From Hofstenia miamia (taxonomy: Eukaryota; Xenacoelomorpha; Acoela; Hofsteniidae), in contig CABFPE010000143.1 of assembly GCA_900660155.1 (NCBI GenBank), positions 647,769 to 711,768 on the forward strand: a DNA stretch of 64,000 nucleotides. Direction: 5' to 3'. The notes beneath the pieces are model-generated. The model saw nothing but the letters and a program-made list of their open reading frames with translations. It had not been told where the DNA came from and did no database searches. Shown here one piece after another: positions 49,446 to 60,425 of the stretch. Each line of letters starts with the position of its first letter. Within the stretch, counting starts at the first letter, position 1. The position numbers and the translations under genes are program-made.

Positions 49446-50673
49446 TTGTGAGTATGTTTTTCGCATATCAGTGATGATAATATTTTTTGAATTAAATTAG
49501 TAACATTCTACTACGTAATCTAATCTCGAATTTGTGTTTTGGATTTTTTGTTCCTATTTCCAGAAAATAAGTTTAGTTTTTATAATCGCGTGCTGGTATG
49601 AATTCCGACATCATGTATTTATTGAAATATTAGAAATTGCTTCATCTTTCATCTTTTAAATTCCAAAAATGTTTTATATTTTAGATGCTCTGTTGTTGTT
49701 TATTTAACAAAGAGAAATCTTGAAAGATTATTTGTTATCCTTTAAAATAATTTGATGCAATCAATAAGTATAATGCAATGCACTTAATTAAAGAATTTCA
49801 ATTGTATTTATTAATACCTACTCATTTTTGTACACTAAGCCTAAAATAACATTAAGTCTAGTATAATTGATGTCCAAATCATTATCAAGGGTGGACGAGA
49901 TTCCGCGCGGATTGAATCGTTGCAAAATTATTTACAATATTTTAATATGGAAATTTTTCCATGTGTAAAGTCAACATTGGTTAATTTTTCGAATAAATAA
50001 GTCAACATTTTAAACATTTAATGTCAAAAAATGGCCCTAGTAATGTTGTTGATGATTTTCATTTCAATAAACAAATTCCAATTCGGCAGACACGGTTTTT
50101 TATGTGATTATTGCGAGAAAAATATAATTTTTTTAGTGTTTTTATACTATGTAAACCATTTTTGCCAACAATGTTTCTTCAATAAAAGGCGTCTGTAAAA
50201 CACTAGCTTTCATGTGTATAAATATAAACCTTAAAGTTTTGTGAGGAACTTCTTAAATCATTGACATTTTTGCAGAATATGAGTATATTTGGGGTTACTT
50301 GGAAATATTTAATCGTTTTATAATTTTCTAGGACTGTGCCTGAAATTCAGAAATAGCATTATTGCCAATTGAGAGGTTCATTTGATCATATAGATGAATG
50401 CAGCGAAGTTTTTTGTATTGTTTTGTAGACATTAATTTTTATACATGCACGTTCATCGCAATTATAATTTATTATACAGCCTTGCTTTTCATTTTAATGT
50501 TTGTAATAAACATGTATAGCATATACAGTAGAACCCAATGCATTGCATGTATAGCTCAAGTAAAAAAGGGGTCATATTATAAACACATTTTTTATAACAA
50601 ACGAAAGACAAATAGAGGCTTATAAAATATATTTGAAAATATAATTGTCTCAGCTTGTAACCTGGTTACAAAG
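49446..50673. other. A+T-rich DNA without a recognisable gene
   Basis: A 75-codon frame at 50,398-50,625 is hydrophobic but unrecognised. I see nothing else here. Confidence 0.5.
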
Positions 50674-51068
50674 TTATTTGGGAAGTTTGCCATGCAAAGC
50701 GTGACACGCAGATAAACGTCTTGAAACTGAATCCATTAAACGGACTCTAACTTCTTGAGTTATTTGGTGTTGCGATTCAAGGATGTAACTCTTTAATTCT
50801 TTCAGATTTGTTGGATTTTTTTCTCAACAAAATCCTTCAGAATCGGCCACACGTTTTCTATAGGTACTAGATATGGCGATTTCGGTGGCCATTGCAAAAC
50901 TTGAATATTATAATTGGTAAAAAATTCTTTTGCCGATTTTGAGGTATGAGGGGTTGCTCCATCTTGTTCTAAGATCCATGAATAGGGATATAGGCAGGTT
51001 GTGCATGGTACAAATTCTTCGAGTGTTTGGCAATATTTTGAACTATTAATTGTATTAATGATAGTCAA
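50674..51068 (-). pseudogene. Tc1-type (DD34E) transposase C-terminal remnant
   Basis: The minus strand encodes the second half of a Tc1/mariner DDE domain. NTINSSKYCQTLEEF fits the segment before the second Asp. WILEQDGATPHTS holds that Asp, and WPPKSPYLVPIENVW holds the final acidic residue, with 34 residues between them: DD34E, the Tc1 signature. The usual SPDLNPIE reads SPYLVPIE; the catalytic residues themselves are kept. After a frame change near the T-run at 50,816-50,824 the protein continues YILESQHQITQEVRVRLMDS and SRRLSACHALHGKLPK, then stops at 50,674. That is the normal Tc1 C-terminus. The N-terminal DNA-binding domain, first Asp and both inverted ends are not recognisable. Confidence 0.8.
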
Positions 51069-51204
51069 ATTTTGAAAAGTGGCACTTTTTTTACTTGAAC
51101 TATAGAATGAAAAAATGATGGAATATCAAGTACTGTATTATTCTATATTTGGAACATGACAAACATGACTTATGCAGATACAGATGTTTATATATTATGG
51201 TGTG

Positions 51205-51450
51205 CCTTTAGGCCTTTTTCTTTGCTGCTATTGAACAATTTAAAAATTTTCAAAAATATTTCGAACACAATTTAAATATTCATTCTATGTTAATTTTTTC
51301 AACATTTTAATAATAATTTATGTTTTTGAAAAAACAACGTATAGTGAAAACGTATCCATGCCCGATAATAACTATGCGCACCCGTCGGTATCGTATGAGC
51401 TTGTAAAACCGTTTACCCGCGGATAGTACCCAAACCTGCACATCAACACT
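51205..51450. mobile_element. hAT-like MITE, CCCG-repeat family, left-truncated copy
   Basis: Aligns with 63,320-63,531: TTTGCTGC.ATT, the ATTTTTTCAACATTTTA core, CCATGCCCGATAA, and TTTACCCGCGG/GTACCCGCG. Its right end, inverted, reads GTGTTGATGTGCAGG, matching the left end of the other copy (GTGATGTGCGG). The left terminus is missing. Confidence 0.6.
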
Positions 51451-51574
51451 ATATATGCTACAACACACAAACAAATTTAGTTAACAATTACATTATATAA
51501 ATAGATGGTATTATTTACATTGCTGGGTGGTGTTTTATGATATGAAATATTTTGCTATTGGAAAACTATTTTTT

Positions 51575-51700
51575 TAGGCAAACGCAGGGTTATATTTTTT
51601 GAAAAATATGCGGGTATGCTTTTTGTTTACTCCGGATGTGGATATGGGCTGGGTATTGTGTTTTTGAAAATGTATGGTTGTAGATGGAGTTGGGTATAAA
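51575..51700. repeat. Inverted fragment with CGGGTAT/GGGTAT motifs
   Basis: Words such as GCGGGTATGC, CCGGATGTGGATATGGGC and TTGGGTAT resemble the reverse complement of the CCCG-repeat MITE ends at 51.4 and 63.5 kb. It may be the end of an oppositely oriented copy. Confidence 0.35.
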
Positions 51701-51893
51701 TGTTGTGATCGGATACGAAGATCTGTACTAACGTCTATCTCTGGTTATTGTTATTATCAATGTAATTAATAAAGGAGGTATACAGGCCACTGCAACTTGC
51801 ATTTTTATTGCACTCAAGAACTTTTTTCTAGGCGTTTGTAGTTTCGATTGCATTAATCGTTCCCTTTAAAACTATGAATTTTTTTACTCTTAA

Positions 51894-51925
<32 letters not shown>

Positions 51926-53301
51926 GGAAATTTTAACTTCATCTATTATCCTATATTATAAACATTGTTTACTAAATATCGTAATTTAAAAAAGGAATGT
52001 ACTTTGCAATACTGTAATGCTTAATGAAGTGGGAAATGCGTTATTTTTTGAAAACCAGCCAATACGCTTTTGCGTTTTAATGAATTACTTAAAACGCCTG
52101 TACATTTGGCGTGATACCTGCTTTGTTGACACGGCTCTACTTTGAACGTGATGAGATATTTGTCTGTTCGATTGATCTCTTAACTAATATTCCCGCAAAA
52201 TCGATGTTTCTTCCTATTCTATTTGCTGAGACGATCTCGACGCTTGGATTTCCCACCTTCGCTTCCGTTTCTTTTCAGGCCATCGTAATTATTTATGAAT
52301 CGTTTTAAATTCACAAATTACACTATTGTGAATCGAAAACTCTTTTTAATTTAATAATATGCTCAATAATTCATTACTTACGCCTTAAATCTTAACTCGA
52401 ATTGGTTTTTTGATTAATTTTAAGGGCGTTTCTTTTAGTCAAGTGTCCCAAACCTTGTGTTTACCCCATCTTTGCATAAATTGTTAATATCAATGAAATT
52501 TATTTTAATTATTCCATCTTTTGCTTTTGGAAAACAAACTTCAGTCCGCAGTTTCTTAAAGAACATTAGGTAAACTATAAAAACATCAGTATTTAAAGCA
52601 ATTACTGTGCTATATATCAATCGCAGCCCGAAAGCATTGTAATTCCTGCACCGCGCAAATACTTTTCCTGGCACATATTACAGTCAAATGGAATTATCAC
52701 ATAATCGAAAGTTGGAAATTTTTTCCAGTAAACCTCGCTCGGTTTGATACAATATGTCACAGTCTAGAATTAAATCAGTCCAATCGAATATCGTCCTTGA
52801 AGAGGACATTCTCTATGCAGTTCGCAATTATAACAGTTGTTTTACTTTTTCAAATATGAACCTTGTCAATAGGGTATTAAAGTGCATAATATATGCACGC
52901 ATTTTCAAATTTGGCTAACGTTGAGGAAGTTCAAACCAGCGGCATTAATTGATTTAGTAATGATTGAAAAAAATCTCAGTATGCTCCTGATTTTGATACT
53001 TTATCGTATTCTACTGAATTTCCATCATTTATAAACCAATAAAAAACTGCATGCAATCAGTCGCTTGAATAATGATATAAAATACCGGAAATATTCTTGA
53101 AGTTTAACGTATACATCAGGGGCAGAGTTAATTCATTGAAATATATTCAACTTTGTATTCGTTGGTTTAAATAAAAAACAAAAAAATTATTTCTTCCAAA
53201 ATCTCGTTATTAAAATGAAAATGATGATTTCTAATAATATTTTTATTCTAGCCTAACATCCAAGATGATTTTTAAATTTGATACCTATTCAGTTCCTTCT
53301 G
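51701..53301. other. A+T-rich DNA without a recognisable gene
   Basis: Contains (TA)14 at 51,898-51,925. Frames of 65-79 codons are unrecognised. Confidence 0.5.
51898..51925. repeat. (TA)14 microsatellite
   Basis: Pure dinucleotide array of 28 bases. Confidence 0.95.
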
Positions 53302-53449
53302 TGGTGGCGGAAAAGCGGGAAGGGGAAAGGATGAATTTGCACCCCACCTTAAAATCAACCTTTCAGAAAAACTTAAACTAAAATTTAGTTAGATTATGTG
53401 CTGAGTAATACATGTAAATTGCTCCTAAACTAAATTCGTTCCGCCACTA
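53302..53449. mobile_element. Possible small hAT-type MITE
   Basis: Inverted ends TGGTGGCGGAA at 53,302 and TAGTGGCGGAA ending at 53,449. GTGGCGGA-type termini are common among hAT elements. The left part holds AGCGGGAAGGGG. No matching target duplication was found, so the call is tentative. Confidence 0.45.
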
Positions 53450-55428
53450 GTGTTGAGTAAGGTCAGGATTTTTATATCAGGCTATCAAGATTAATCAGAT
53501 CAAAACAGGATCAGAATTACGTTTAACAGCACCTATGTTGTGTGATCAGTTTGATATGGTTTTAATTTTATTAAATGGAAAACATCCATTTAACTCAGTT
53601 TTGTTTAGTACCAGTACTTGGCTTTACTGCTTCCATTCATTGCATATGTTATATTTATCTTAGCCTGGCGTGAAAGAACAAAAAATATTGCCTGAGATAA
53701 CGGTATATAATTATCCTCCTTATTCAAAATTAATATCAAATGTTTTGTAGATTTATGATTGACTTTCAGCTAATGATTGAATCAACATGTCTACTCAACC
53801 TGTTAACCTTAAACTGCACAGGCATTTTTTACAATTTGTGATGCTTACTATAATAATGATAAATATTTCAAGCACTAATACCTCACAAAAAAATAAAGAT
53901 GTCTAAAATATGAAAACACCACTGTATAGAGATCTATCTCTTCTTTCAGTTTAATCCTTAATTCTGACTTTGTACACACTGCGCCTGGACAGGATTTGGC
54001 GTAGTTTATTTACAGATAACAAACTATTTGAGACTAGTTGTTCCTGCAGCTTTATTACCTGAACATTAGGTACAGGAAGAATTTAATGGTTTCTGTAAAA
54101 ATCGGATGTACACTTGCCAATAGATGTGGACAAATCTCAGGTTTCCTAATAGAAAATTGTTTGAGAATGTGGATAAAGCGGTTTGTGCACTTAATGTAAA
54201 TGTAAACAGCTTAGCGTTAATTGCAGTAGTATTACAGTTGGACATAGTATTAAGGACATTCTAAATATTGTACAGATCTTCCTATGGTTGCAAATTAAAA
54301 ATAATATTTAAATTAGTTTAATTTTACGTTCTTTTAGAACATGTTAATACCTAAAACTGATGTTTGCATTGAAATACAGTGTAAACAAAAAGGAGGAATG
54401 TAATTCGAGAAGAGGAGGATATTGATTTTATAAAATCCATTCCTTTGTGGACATCAGCATTAAACAAGTTTAAATCAAATCAAGCTCGATAGTGAAGGTT
54501 AGGTTTGGTCAGGTCTGAAGTTATAAGTTAGAATCTTAAAATGTAAACAAATATTTACTTTAGAGCAGGTAATCTTGAAAAAGTCATTTTGATGTTTTAT
54601 GGATTTGTGGTATAGAAAGACAGGCACAAATGTGATTTTAACAAGACAGGAATAACATTTATTCAATAAAATTAACAATTAATATTAATTCTAATTCAAT
54701 TACTTGGATAGATTTTGATTACATTATTATGGATCTTGTGGTTTAATAGCCAAGAGTCACTCTGCAAAAAATTCCTTAAAAATCAACTGGTTTAATATCA
54801 AATCGACCGTTGTTTAAGAGTTGTTTTGAACTGAATGCAAAGAATATGCAAGGATGGCAGATGTGAGAAAATTATTTACCATTAGATTAAAGTTGTTTAG
54901 GACCAGATTTTATAGGCCAAAGTGCCATCTAGTACGATTAAATTTGGTTCCGTTCCATTGTCAGTCGCGCTAAATAGTATGATTCCTTGGTTTCATTTGG
55001 ATCCTCACATTACTTCCATTTTGCCTAAGGTTACGCAACAGCCCAGGACAGAATTATTTAGTCCCCGGTACCAGTTTCCGAGGCTTGGTGATCCCACAGA
55101 ATTCTAAATTAGATCACACGTGTAATTTAATTTTTTTATTGGAATTATTACATTATACTATGTTATTAATGATAGGTCTAATTCAGATGAAGTTTTATCA
55201 AGAGATTGCACCTGAATATAAAACGGTAACTCTTTTAAAATATGTTAAATTGCATGTTCAGATATGATTTTCCAAAGAAATCTAGTGCAACAGGCTTAGG
55301 AAAGCTCCTTGGTTAGAATTATTGAGGACTCTTAATCCACCCCTCAACTGTTTTCATGTGCCTATGTTTTAAGCCTCTTCCTTGTCAAAGTATTCAATGT
55401 CGCAGGTAACAATATTGGACCTCATCAG

Positions 55429-55468
<40 letters not shown>

Positions 55469-56030
55469 ATGATTTTTTTATTTCGTATTGTTTTCTTTCC
55501 ATAGTTGCACTCTAGATGCGTATTTCCTCAACTAACCAAATGTCTTTAACTTGTCCAACTTTTGACAATCGCAAACATTTAAAGTAGTTCATATTTTGAA
55601 GCAATGCTTCGCTTATTTATTTTAGCACCTAAATTTTATCGTTTAATTTAAAGGACTGTTGCTTGAAGTTGTAATTCATGTTCGAGCGTTTGTTATCTTC
55701 AAGCTGCAACATCAATTATCTGGAGATATATTGTAATTAACTTGTCAAGTGCGTTTTATTATTGACACTTTCAACTTTTGATCTTTTTAACACTTTCATA
55801 GTGCGTTTAAATCTTATCTCTAGTTTTTGCTCTCTAGATGTCAACTTTGAAAAGTGCGTCATTTTCAACTTCGCGTATGCCAGCAAAAGAAGCGCATTAA
55901 CATTAAACAATCTTCGAATTATTTTAATTTATAATTGTTTCTTCAAAAAATATTAAGTGCTCAACCCTTGCGAACTCACAAATATATCCAAAATCTGCAA
56001 ACATCACTTAAACTTGTGCATGGACTGCAC
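53450..56030. other. A+T-rich DNA without a recognisable gene
   Basis: Contains (AT)17 at 55,433-55,466. A less A+T-rich patch at 54,920-55,105 with GTCCCCGGTACCAG and GATCCCAC words may be a decayed repeat; no relatives were found in the window. Confidence 0.45.
55433..55466. repeat. (AT)17 microsatellite
   Basis: Pure dinucleotide array of 34 bases. Confidence 0.95.
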
Positions 56031-56033
56031 CTT

Positions 56034-56280
56034 ATGCTGGGCGGGGTCAGATATTTTCGGTGAATCCTGAGCCTGTCTGGGCCATAATAACTGAACTATA
56101 TAGTATCGGTAAACCTATGAGACTTGATGGTCCCGCAGACCCCTACTTTCTTCACATTTTTTCAGGCAAATTTTGGGCGGAACCGGATGGAAATGTTGTA
56201 ATTGAAAACAGGGCCCGGCTGGGCGAGGATAGAGCGCTTGGCCCACTCTTAAATCTGCTTAAGCGAGCTTAGCGCTGTAT
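56034..56280. repeat. G+C-richer island of unknown origin
   Basis: About 240 bases of near-balanced composition in strongly A+T-rich DNA, with words such as GGGCGGGGTC, GGGCGGAACCGG and GGGCCCGGCTGGGCG. The plus strand is open for 70 codons (56,060-56,272: DGPADPYFLHIFSGKFWAEP and onward); no domain is recognised and the minus strand is also largely open. It is more likely a fragment of an inserted element than a gene. Confidence 0.4.
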
Positions 56281-57170
56281 ATCTACAGAAAAAGAACTGT
56301 CTCCGATGATTTGTTGATTCCATGGGCTTTAGACATTGTTATTATGCGAACATTAGGTTATGAAGAATTTGAAGTTTTTTTAGAAAAAATCGATTTTTCA
56401 TTGAAAAATTTGTAGTACATTCAGATACTTTAGACACGGGAATGATGCTTGTTAAAAGGTTCATCATTACATTTGAGCGCATTCACCTATAAATGTGTCT
56501 ATATTCCATTATTTTCAAATTTCGTAATAGACTTTGAGAAATTTTTGCAAAATGTGGGCAAAGAAGTGTTCTTTTGAATGGATTCCATGCTGCTTAAATT
56601 TTAGAAAGGACTGTTTCGTCATAATTATTCTTTTATTTGTTTATTTTATTAATGCGCTATTTTTTCCTTTTAGATAAAGATTTGCGAAATTCACATCTTT
56701 TCGCATAATCTTTCAACGAAGGCTTTTTCTCACCAAACTTATTGCTAATTAATTTCCAGCCTATAAGGCTAAGAGAGGTTCAAATGCGGCTTAAACGTCG
56801 CTAATAATGTAGATGGCATTTTCAAATCATGATGGAGTTTAGCCGAATTGGAATAAGGGGATAATGTTTGTCCAACGTGATTTTAAAACTGTTTTTTTCT
56901 ACACTTTAGAACAATTCTTGCCAAGTATATTATAAAATTTTGAAATCTTGGAATATTGCGACACATCTATTTTTTAGTGTGCTCACATGTAAGGCGGGAA
57001 GTGATTTGCGTTACAATTTTTTCCTATTGTGGACTACTTAAAAGTATTAACTATTTCTGTTTTTCAATAAAAATTCCTATTTTTTAAGACTTTCATGTTC
57101 TTCTCATACTTATTGTTCGGAAATTCATGAGATTTGAAGCAACAAATGACCTAAATTGTTTGTTTCTGTA
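56281..57170. other. A+T-rich DNA without a recognisable gene
   Basis: I see nothing identifiable in this stretch. Confidence 0.55.
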
Positions 57171-57350
57171 GATAGATCACCATGTGCTGTTGGGGTAGGC
57201 CATGCGCAAAGTCAAATGTCGTGGGCCTACAAGGATTTTAAGGCGTAGGTGAAAGAGAAGACAGTCCTCTATTCTATGGTATTTCGGATCTTAGACATCT
57301 TTGTTGGATCCAGAATTATAAGCGTTTAAATCATTTTTGAGGAGAGCTGC
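57171..57350. repeat. Dispersed repeat, copy 2
   Basis: Second copy of the repeat at 33,998-34,200, in the same orientation and considerably diverged. The family is unknown. Confidence 0.45.
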
Positions 57351-57836
57351 CAGATTTTAAAAAATCCAAAGAAAGTTGGAGATAAATCAAATTAGATAAA
57401 CAACTCTCCTTGATGAATTTGCATAAACATGAAAACTCAATGTTTGAACTAATTAGATTGCTTAGGTTAAAGTACAATTCAATAAAATTGCATCTGTTGA
57501 GAATTTTGTATCAGTCAGCGTAAATGTGATTAAAGTAAAATTTAATCAGATTTCTGTTTAAACAAACCAAAAAACAAAATTACTTAAATTGTTTAAGCCT
57601 TGTTTTGGCAAGTACTGAAAAGTAACATTACTAAATTTCTTAGACATTTCTATTTAAGCTAAAACTTCAAACTTTTTGTTATAGTTTATTTTTTTTATGT
57701 AAAAGGTTTCATCACTTACCTGCTGTTCATTCCTAACATATTTGAATGTTTATTCGTATTTAGCCATTTTTATAAAATTACTAAGTAAATATTCTACCTA
57801 AAGCTGCAGCCTGTACCAGATCAGGTTTAAACCTAC
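57351..57836. other. A+T-rich DNA up to the assembly gap
   Basis: I see nothing identifiable in this stretch. Confidence 0.55.
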
Positions 57837-58836
57837 NNNNNNNNNNNNNNNNNNNNNNNNNNNNNNNNNNNNNNNNNNNNNNNNNNNNNNNNNNNNNNNN
57901 NNNNNNNNNNNNNNNNNNNNNNNNNNNNNNNNNNNNNNNNNNNNNNNNNNNNNNNNNNNNNNNNNNNNNNNNNNNNNNNNNNNNNNNNNNNNNNNNNNNN
58001 NNNNNNNNNNNNNNNNNNNNNNNNNNNNNNNNNNNNNNNNNNNNNNNNNNNNNNNNNNNNNNNNNNNNNNNNNNNNNNNNNNNNNNNNNNNNNNNNNNNN
58101 NNNNNNNNNNNNNNNNNNNNNNNNNNNNNNNNNNNNNNNNNNNNNNNNNNNNNNNNNNNNNNNNNNNNNNNNNNNNNNNNNNNNNNNNNNNNNNNNNNNN
58201 NNNNNNNNNNNNNNNNNNNNNNNNNNNNNNNNNNNNNNNNNNNNNNNNNNNNNNNNNNNNNNNNNNNNNNNNNNNNNNNNNNNNNNNNNNNNNNNNNNNN
58301 NNNNNNNNNNNNNNNNNNNNNNNNNNNNNNNNNNNNNNNNNNNNNNNNNNNNNNNNNNNNNNNNNNNNNNNNNNNNNNNNNNNNNNNNNNNNNNNNNNNN
58401 NNNNNNNNNNNNNNNNNNNNNNNNNNNNNNNNNNNNNNNNNNNNNNNNNNNNNNNNNNNNNNNNNNNNNNNNNNNNNNNNNNNNNNNNNNNNNNNNNNNN
58501 NNNNNNNNNNNNNNNNNNNNNNNNNNNNNNNNNNNNNNNNNNNNNNNNNNNNNNNNNNNNNNNNNNNNNNNNNNNNNNNNNNNNNNNNNNNNNNNNNNNN
58601 NNNNNNNNNNNNNNNNNNNNNNNNNNNNNNNNNNNNNNNNNNNNNNNNNNNNNNNNNNNNNNNNNNNNNNNNNNNNNNNNNNNNNNNNNNNNNNNNNNNN
58701 NNNNNNNNNNNNNNNNNNNNNNNNNNNNNNNNNNNNNNNNNNNNNNNNNNNNNNNNNNNNNNNNNNNNNNNNNNNNNNNNNNNNNNNNNNNNNNNNNNNN
58801 NNNNNNNNNNNNNNNNNNNNNNNNNNNNNNNNNNNN
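57837..58836. other. Assembly gap, 1000 N
   Basis: Exactly 1000 N, a conventional placeholder; the true length and content are unknown. The sequence resumes inside a TA microsatellite, so the repeat probably caused the break. Confidence 0.99.
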
Positions 58837-58871
58837 TATATATATATATATATATTATTATTATTATTATT
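58837..58871. repeat. (TA)n followed by (TTA)n
   Basis: TA array directly after the gap (to about 58,854), then about six TTA units to 58,871. Confidence 0.9.
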
Positions 58872-60069
58872 GAATACTATTAATTATATTCATGGACGCC
58901 AGTGATTAATTTTCAAACTTAATGGCCAAATTTAATTACGTAGTTGATCTGCGTATCATTGCCATTAATATCCACCCCAATTTTGCAAACTTTTCTGTTA
59001 TCTGTTAGAATTCGTAGTTTCCATTATTTTTTATGGATTAAGTGTTTGCTATCTTCAATATTTCGATCCTTAGAAAATTATGGTATAGTAAAATTAATTT
59101 CAAGGTTATGAACACCTGCAAACACCATGCATTTATCCTAGCACCAATCACTTATGTTTGTTCCGGAATTCTTGCCCAAATAATACATTTGTTATGTTAC
59201 CTAAGCAAACAAAAGATCTCTTTTTACTTTAGAAAGCACCATTATACTCTCTATAGGCATGCCGGCAAATCTAATGATGCACATAATACAAAATGTATAA
59301 ACCCAATAAGAGATTTATGAAATAATAGAACGGTATATTCAACTTCTGGAAAACATGAAATCGTATTTTGAAATCTACAACAACCAATTTTGTTGAAAAA
59401 CTTGCGCCTTAACCATCAAAACGTAAAACTTTCCAAATCGAGACAAACAATATGTTATTTGGACTGATTCCAATTTGTTTGATGGGGTACATCCTCCTTC
59501 TCTTTAGAATCGTTACCAAAGGAAAACTTTATAAACAAATTGGATATTGATTCATTTTTGGCACATCAACTACCATTTATTTAGGTAAGCCAGAATGACG
59601 GCTGCCTTAGAAAAAAATGCTTAATGTATCCAATATCATTGAGAATGGGGAAATTATTTAAGGAAATTTAATATTTAAAATTACGATATATAATTTGTCA
59701 AAAAAATTTAGTTCGGAGTAAAAAAGTAGTTTTTCCGGTATTGCAAACAATTATATTTTACGCATTTGCTATTTGTGTATTTCTTCTATTCTTATGAGGT
59801 AATATTTATTTGCAAAAACATCCTTGGTACGTACTAAACACATTTTTTCCAATCACTTTTGAAAGATCTTTAATTATTTTAGCAATTTACCGCTTATGGT
59901 GTAAGGAACGAATTTAATTTATTTCGAGATACAAATTTTACATTTCAATTGAAATCTCCAATTTAGATATTAGTTTGATGTTATTACAAAACCTTGTAAT
60001 ATTAGATTAGGTTACTAATGACTTGGTATTGCTCTCAGGCATATTCAAAATTCTACCATGCAATAGTTG
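58872..60069. other. A+T-rich DNA without a recognisable gene
   Basis: A 92-codon frame at 59,042-59,320 is unrecognised. I see nothing else here. Confidence 0.5.
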
Positions 60070-60425
60070 TTGTCTTAACCCTAATTCCACTAGGAAGTTT
60101 TTAAAATCTGTGATGGGTTTTTCGAAAATTTTTTAAAAGCTTATAAGTCACGAACTAATAAGAACATCACACTGCCGCTGAATCTGAACGGGGCTCATAC
60201 AGTTTTTCTTCAAAAACAAAATTTTTTTGGATAATTGTTGTTCTGAAAATTGAGTGTAGAACGAATTTGAATTTCGGAATCTCATTGAAAAAATTCATAT
60301 TTGTATGTACTTCAGGCACAAGAATATTTTTGGTACAATTATTCATCACTGCCCATAAAAGGCTTTCCATATTTCTTAACAGGTTTGGATAAAATTATTA
60401 AAAAATGTGGACAAAACGATTTGAT
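60070..60425 (-). pseudogene. Second copy of the decayed transposase-like repeat
   Basis: Matches 13,920-14,240 at several segments: CTCATTGAAAAAA, a CAGGCACAAGAATA block, ATTTC.TAACAGG, and AAAAAATGTRGACA. On the minus strand it encodes a 67-codon frame (60,370-60,167) with NNCTKNILVPEVHTN, and further on KPITDFKNFLVELGLRQQ. The first resembles the piggyBac segment ending IPEV..N, and the second sits where KP......N..GGVD..DQ would be expected, but without the catalytic Asp motif. piggyBac ancestry is therefore possible, not established. Confidence 0.35.

Noticed and set aside
56060-56272. 70-codon frame as a functional gene
   Set aside because: Both strands are largely open because of the balanced composition, and no domain or flanking gene structure supports it.
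60075-60090. TTAACCCTAA as a piggyBac terminus
   Set aside because: The related copy at 13.9 kb reads TTAGCCCTAA, and the alignment continues across the site on both sides, so it is internal to the repeat.
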